This document shows positions 15,416 through 18,299 of a stretch of 18,299 bases of DNA, in pieces. Position 1 is the first letter of the stretch; each line of letters starts with the position of its first letter. The notes under the pieces are model-generated. The model was not told the DNA's origin. It saw only the letters and a program-made list of their open reading frames with translations, and searched no databases. The DNA lies in NCBI RefSeq assembly GCF_013179805.1, contig NZ_SRRZ01000147.1, forward strand, positions 1 to 18,299, written 5' to 3'. Position numbers and translations under genes: made by a program. The stretch comes from Microcoleus asticus IPMA8 (lineage in GTDB: Bacteria; Cyanobacteriota; Cyanobacteriia; Cyanobacteriales; Microcoleaceae).

Positions 15416-15640
15416 ATGGCGAATTATCTACCGCTCCCACAACAGCCTCAAGCCGGAGAGCCGATCGAGCTGTGCGAAGATTCTGAAATCTGGGGCAGTC
15501 TCAAAGAAGCGATCGGCGCAAGTTCGGGATTTCAACGCTGGCAGCTAGAACTCAATTTTGAGCGTCAGCAGCAAAATGCCACCATCGATCAGCAGGTTCG
15601 TTCCTATCTGCGGGAAACTTTAGAAACTTTGGCTTACTGA
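15416..15640 (+). CDS. Small conserved-type cyanobacterial protein, function unknown
   Basis: A 74-residue soluble, acidic protein: MANYLPLPQQPQAGEPIELC, then WGSLKEAIGASSGFQRWQLE and a helical C-terminus ending SYLRETLETLAY. The ATG is preceded by AGAGG at a proper distance and by a good promoter, so it is very likely a real gene. There is no signal peptide, membrane segment or known catalytic motif. It has one cysteine at residue 20. The style is that of small proteins restricted to cyanobacteria. It is a single-gene unit judging by the flanking gaps. I cannot assign a function. Confidence 0.8.
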   Translation: MANYLPLPQQPQAGEPIELCEDSEIWGSLKEAIGASSGFQRWQLELNFERQQQNATIDQQVRSYLRETLETLAY

Positions 15641-16050
15641 ATTGCTTAAAACCAAATATTGTCACGGTTTGTGAATTTTACAGGCAAATTTTGCTGGCAT
15701 CCCCTCCAATATGCTAAGTGAGTACCCAAAGTGAGCAAAGAGCCCAACTTCGGACATCAAATTGCAGGGGAGAGTATTTCTGCTTACTAAGTCTGGATTA
15801 ATTCCCGCATTTTACTTGCAGCACACTATCAGAAAAATCAAGAAAAAATTAGCCTAAAACCCCCCATACAAAGCGACTGCAGCCGCTATCTATTGACGTG
15901 ACCGTTGCCAAAACTCTTTATAATAAGGCTGAAGCAAAATAAAATTAATAGTGCGGTCGTGGCGGTACATCAAACCGTCCCAATCACCGTGTTTACACAT
16001 CTTTTGCACCGTAAGTCCTATTAAATACTGTACAACCAGAGTTGAGGAAA
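15641..16050. other. Gene-free region with promoter before the glycosyltransferase
   Basis: No coding frame is credible in these 410 bases. A promoter-like pair is at 15893-15924 (separate entry). Downstream of it, in what would be the leader, GGCGGT and ACCGTCC at about 15960-15980 can form a short stem. AAGTGAG occurs twice near 15715-15740. Confidence 0.5.
15893..15924 (+). promoter_or_regulatory. Candidate promoter of the first glycosyltransferase
   Basis: TTGACG at 15893-15898 is close to the -35 consensus and TATAAT at 15919-15924 is a perfect -10. The 20-base gap is longer than usual; TTTATA two bases earlier would give 18. The expected leader to the ATG at 16051 is about 120 bases. 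Confidence 0.5.
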
Positions 16051-17238
16051 ATGCGCTTAGTCATAGTTCAGTATGCCGGCGATTACGCAGAAGCCTTTCA
16101 GCGTTTAGCCAAAGGTGGAAACGAAACATACTACGCTCAAAAATATTCTGTTGATGCCGTTACCGAGATGGCAAAACAAGCGGAGTCCGTAACTGTTATT
16201 TGCTGCATGACACCAGAATTTAACGATCGGGTTCTAGAAAACGGCGTGCGGGCGATCGCTTGCGGATTTAATCACAAAATTAATTACCCAAAATTGATCC
16301 AGTTAATTGCCGAGCAAAAGCCGACCCATTTAGTGATGCGGACGACTCTTACAGATGTTTTCAAGTGGGCAATTAAAAACAAAATTAGAACCATCGCTGT
16401 ATTTGCAGAATCTATTGCGACCAAAAGTTGGCGAAATAAAATACGCAACTATTTCCTAGCCAAGTTGTTGAATAACAAGCAAATAGAATGGGTAGGGACT
16501 TACTGCCTTACTTCATCTTTATTGTTCAAACAAATTGGAGTGAAACCAGATAAAATAATCCCTTGGGACTTCCTGATAGAGACCAATCCCGGCTCTTTGT
16601 CGCCGAAAGAACTCCCACCGACCCTCAACACTTTGAAACTCTTTTACGCGGGCTTGTTAATACAAAGCAAGGGAGTTGGTGATATCTTAGAAGCCGTAGC
16701 AAAGCTAAAAGAGCGGAATATATCAGTTAACTTAAAATTGGCAGGTACAGGCGAAGAAGAGTTTTTTGCCCAGCGAGTCGAACAGTTGCAAATTAAAGAT
16801 TCTGTAGAATTTCTGGGAGTAATACCAGCTCAGACTATAGAACCCTTAATGAGAGAATGCGATCTCGTTTTGGTTACTAGCAGGCACGAATATCCCGAAG
16901 GTTTTCCACTGACTATTCAGCACGCTTTACGCACTCAAACACCGATAGTAGCTTCGGATCACCCGATGTTTAAAATCTATTTGAAGAACGGCGTTAATTC
17001 CATGATTTTTGAGGCGGGGAACTCTCTGGCTTTAGCCGAATGTATCGAAAAAGTAATTTCGGATTCAGCGCTTTACCACAATCTTTCTGTCGCTTCTCAC
17101 TCAACCTGGTATGAGTTGCGCCTACCTGTCAAATGGGCAGAATTGATCGATCGCTGGCTGGATGATTCCCCTGAAAGCAAACAGTGGTTATTTGACAAAC
17201 GGCTGGCTTCTGGAGGCTACAACTCAAGGCAAAGTTAA
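16051..17238 (+). CDS. GT-B glycosyltransferase (GT4-like)
   Basis: A 395-residue protein from ATG 16051, with GAGGA just upstream; an in-frame TTG at 16042 is less likely. The N-terminal half starts MRLVIVQYAGDYAEAF and contains HLVMRTTL. The C-terminal nucleotide-sugar domain has LFYAGLLIQSKGVGDILEAV, LKLAGTGEEE and VEFLGVIP, then EYPEGFPLTIQHALRTQTPIVASDHPMF. These are hallmarks of GT4-type transferases, which move a sugar from an activated nucleotide donor, usually in capsule, lipopolysaccharide or exopolysaccharide synthesis. The EX7E motif is altered: E283 is present but the second Glu position (291) is His. It faces a second glycosyltransferase on the other strand. The donor and acceptor cannot be told from sequence. 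Confidence 0.9.
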   Translation: MRLVIVQYAGDYAEAFQRLAKGGNETYYAQKYSVDAVTEMAKQAESVTVICCMTPEFNDRVLENGVRAIACGFNHKINYPKLIQLIAEQKPTHLVMRTTLTDVFKWAIKNKIRTIAVFAESIATKSWRNKIRNYFLAKLLNNKQIEWVGTYCLTSSLLFKQIGVKPDKIIPWDFLIETNPGSLSPKELPPTLNTLKLFYAGLLIQSKGVGDILEAVAKLKERNISVNLKLAGTGEEEFFAQRVEQLQIKDSVEFLGVIPAQTIEPLMRECDLVLVTSRHEYPEGFPLTIQHALRTQTPIVASDHPMFKIYLKNGVNSMIFEAGNSLALAECIEKVISDSALYHNLSVASHSTWYELRLPVKWAELIDRWLDDSPESKQWLFDKRLASGGYNSRQS

Positions 17239-17385
17239 TAATTAGGTCGCTCTAATTAAACTTGAGTAGGACTTATATGCAGTCCTGTCATATAACCACC
17301 ATCAGGCAAGTAGTGAGGACGAAGAGTCGTTTCTTAAAGATTTTAGGCAATAAAGACTCTTCGTCAGTCCTCTCCTTTTTAGTAT
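17239..17385. terminator. Bidirectional terminator region between convergent genes
   Basis: GACGAAGAGTC at 17318-17328 pairs perfectly with GACTCTTCGTC at 17355-17365 (11 pairs) around a 26-base loop, and a T-rich run (CCTTTTTAG) follows on the plus strand. Smaller hairpins precede it: TAATTAG/CTAATTA near 17245-17265 and AGGACT/AGTCCT near 17268-17286. Placed between two convergent genes, this could stop transcription from both sides. Confidence 0.55.
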
Positions 17386-18299
17386 TTATTTTGCCTGCAT
17401 TTTTTCCCGAATCTGCTTTCCGCGCTGAGCAGCAACTTGTGGCCAAGTCAACTCCAAAGCTCGCTGGCGGGCGGCGGCTCCCATCTTAGCCCGCAAATCA
17501 GGAGAATTAGATAGTTTTCGCAGTCCCTCCACCCAGGCGTCTGTATCGTAGGGATCGAGAATTATGCCGTCAATGCCATCACGCACAACACCGCCTCCTC
17601 CCATCGGTGAAGTCAGAATCGGCAAACCATGACCCATTGCTTCATAGATAACGAGTGCGCTACCTTCCTCCAGACTGGGAAAGGCAAAAAAGTCAGCTTG
17701 GCGATAGGCAGAACTGTAGTCCAAGGCATAATCAAAGTGAACTACATCAGGACGTTCCAGCAAATGGCTGCAAGTTTGAGAGATCGCCGGTTCGAGTCTG
17801 CCAAAAATTGTCAGTTTTCCCTTAATCCCTGCTCGCTCCCAAGCCTGCAAGAGCAGGTGAGTCCCTTTGCGGACGCAGGCAAAACCGAGAAACAGGATGT
17901 TAATTTCCTCTGACGGCGGTTTGTGGGAGTTATAATTGGGGAAATTCTCGGGCGACCAACCTTCAGTGGTTAACAGCAGTTTTTCTTCAGGAACTCCGGC
18001 TTCTTGAAACGATTTTACTACTGCCGGACTGGGACAAAACAGAAAGTCAACTAGCTTGAGTTTTTGCTCTTCGTTCTTAATTGTTTCTGGGGTAATTGCG
18101 TGTTGAGGTTGCAATTCCAAGCGAGAGTAAGCATCGTCAAGGATACTCTTAGCTTGCCTTTGACAAGTATTAACTCGCTCCCAGAAAATTGGCTTGCTCT
18201 GCTTGTTGACGCTCTTTACAGTATCTAAGGAGAGACCGGGCCACAAGTAGGCAGCATCAAAATCTTTGAGATCTTTGAGAAAACGCTTCTCTGTCTTAA
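17386..18299 (-). CDS. GT-B glycosyltransferase, 5' end outside the window
   Basis: Reading leftward, the frame is open from the right edge (KTEKRFLKDLKDFDAAYLWP) to the TAA at 17386-17388, giving at least 304 residues. The TTG at 18244-18246 is only internal, since family-like sequence continues upstream. The chain includes FWERVNTCQRQAKSILDD, VDFLFCPSPAVVKSFQEAGV, INILFLGFACVRKGTHLLLQ and LTIFGRLEP. The canonical donor-site motif EEGSALVIYEAMGHGLPIL is encoded at 17626-17670 with both EX7E glutamates intact. This is a GT4-type transferase of the capsule/exopolysaccharide kind. It converges on the other transferase, and together they suggest a surface-glycan locus continuing to the right. 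Confidence 0.9.
   Translation of the reverse strand, partial: KTEKRFLKDLKDFDAAYLWPGLSLDTVKSVNKQSKPIFWERVNTCQRQAKSILDDAYSRLELQPQHAITPETIKNEEQKLKLVDFLFCPSPAVVKSFQEAGVPEEKLLLTTEGWSPENFPNYNSHKPPSEEINILFLGFACVRKGTHLLLQAWERAGIKGKLTIFGRLEPAISQTCSHLLERPDVVHFDYALDYSSAYRQADFFAFPSLEEGSALVIYEAMGHGLPILTSPMGGGGVVRDGIDGIILDPYDTDAWVEGLRKLSNSPDLRAKMGAAARQRALELTWPQVAAQRGKQIREKMQAK

Overview
The window looks like a chromosomal segment of a filamentous cyanobacterium, probably of the Oscillatoria/Microcoleus type. The evidence is the many GCGATCGC-like (HIP1) octamers, the cyanobacterial order rimP-nusA-ylxR-infB followed by a 'low-complexity tail' membrane protein, heptanucleotide tandem repeats between genes, and small proteins of a cyanobacterial kind. 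The genus is an inference; no rRNA or other marker is present.

Layout. (1) 1-426 is gene-free and has two copies of a 21-nt direct repeat. (2) 427-1878 (+) is a membrane protein of unknown function with a voltage-sensor-like arginine-bearing segment. A 270-bp transposon relic sits inside its TAG stop codon and rebuilds it. The relic has 13-nt inverted ends, TA flanks and a frameshifted 5' part of an IS5-like transposase. (3) 2148-2915 is AT-rich and gene-free. (4) 2916-7129 holds two sensor kinases overlapping by 4 nt: a membrane hybrid kinase (extracytoplasmic sensor, HAMP, HisKA, HATPase, receiver) and a soluble receiver-kinase. Together they could form a phosphorelay. (5) 7201-7511 is a frameshifted moaD-like sulfur-carrier gene without the essential terminal Gly-Gly. 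A terminator and a strongly structured, unassigned RNA candidate follow it.

(6) 7837-14016 is the translation/transcription cluster: rimP, nusA, ylxR and infB, all on the + strand, with unusually long gaps (about 270, 286 and 419 bp). The gaps hold repeats, hairpins and a 155-bp element bounded by inverted repeats. RimP matures the 30S subunit, NusA controls transcript elongation and termination, YlxR is a small RNA-binding-type protein, and IF2 places initiator tRNA on the ribosome. (7) 14428-15174 is the low-complexity tail membrane protein. (8) 15416-15640 is a 74-residue protein of unknown function behind a good sigma-70-type promoter. (9) 16051-17238 (+) and 17386 to beyond the right edge (-) are two convergent GT-B glycosyltransferases separated by a likely bidirectional terminator, suggesting the edge of a surface-polysaccharide locus.

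I found no complete novel defence, mobile or biosynthetic system. The items most worth following up are the structured RNA before rimP, the broken moaD, the transposon relic within a stop codon and the element between nusA and ylxR. All identifications come from reading the sequence; no database search was run.
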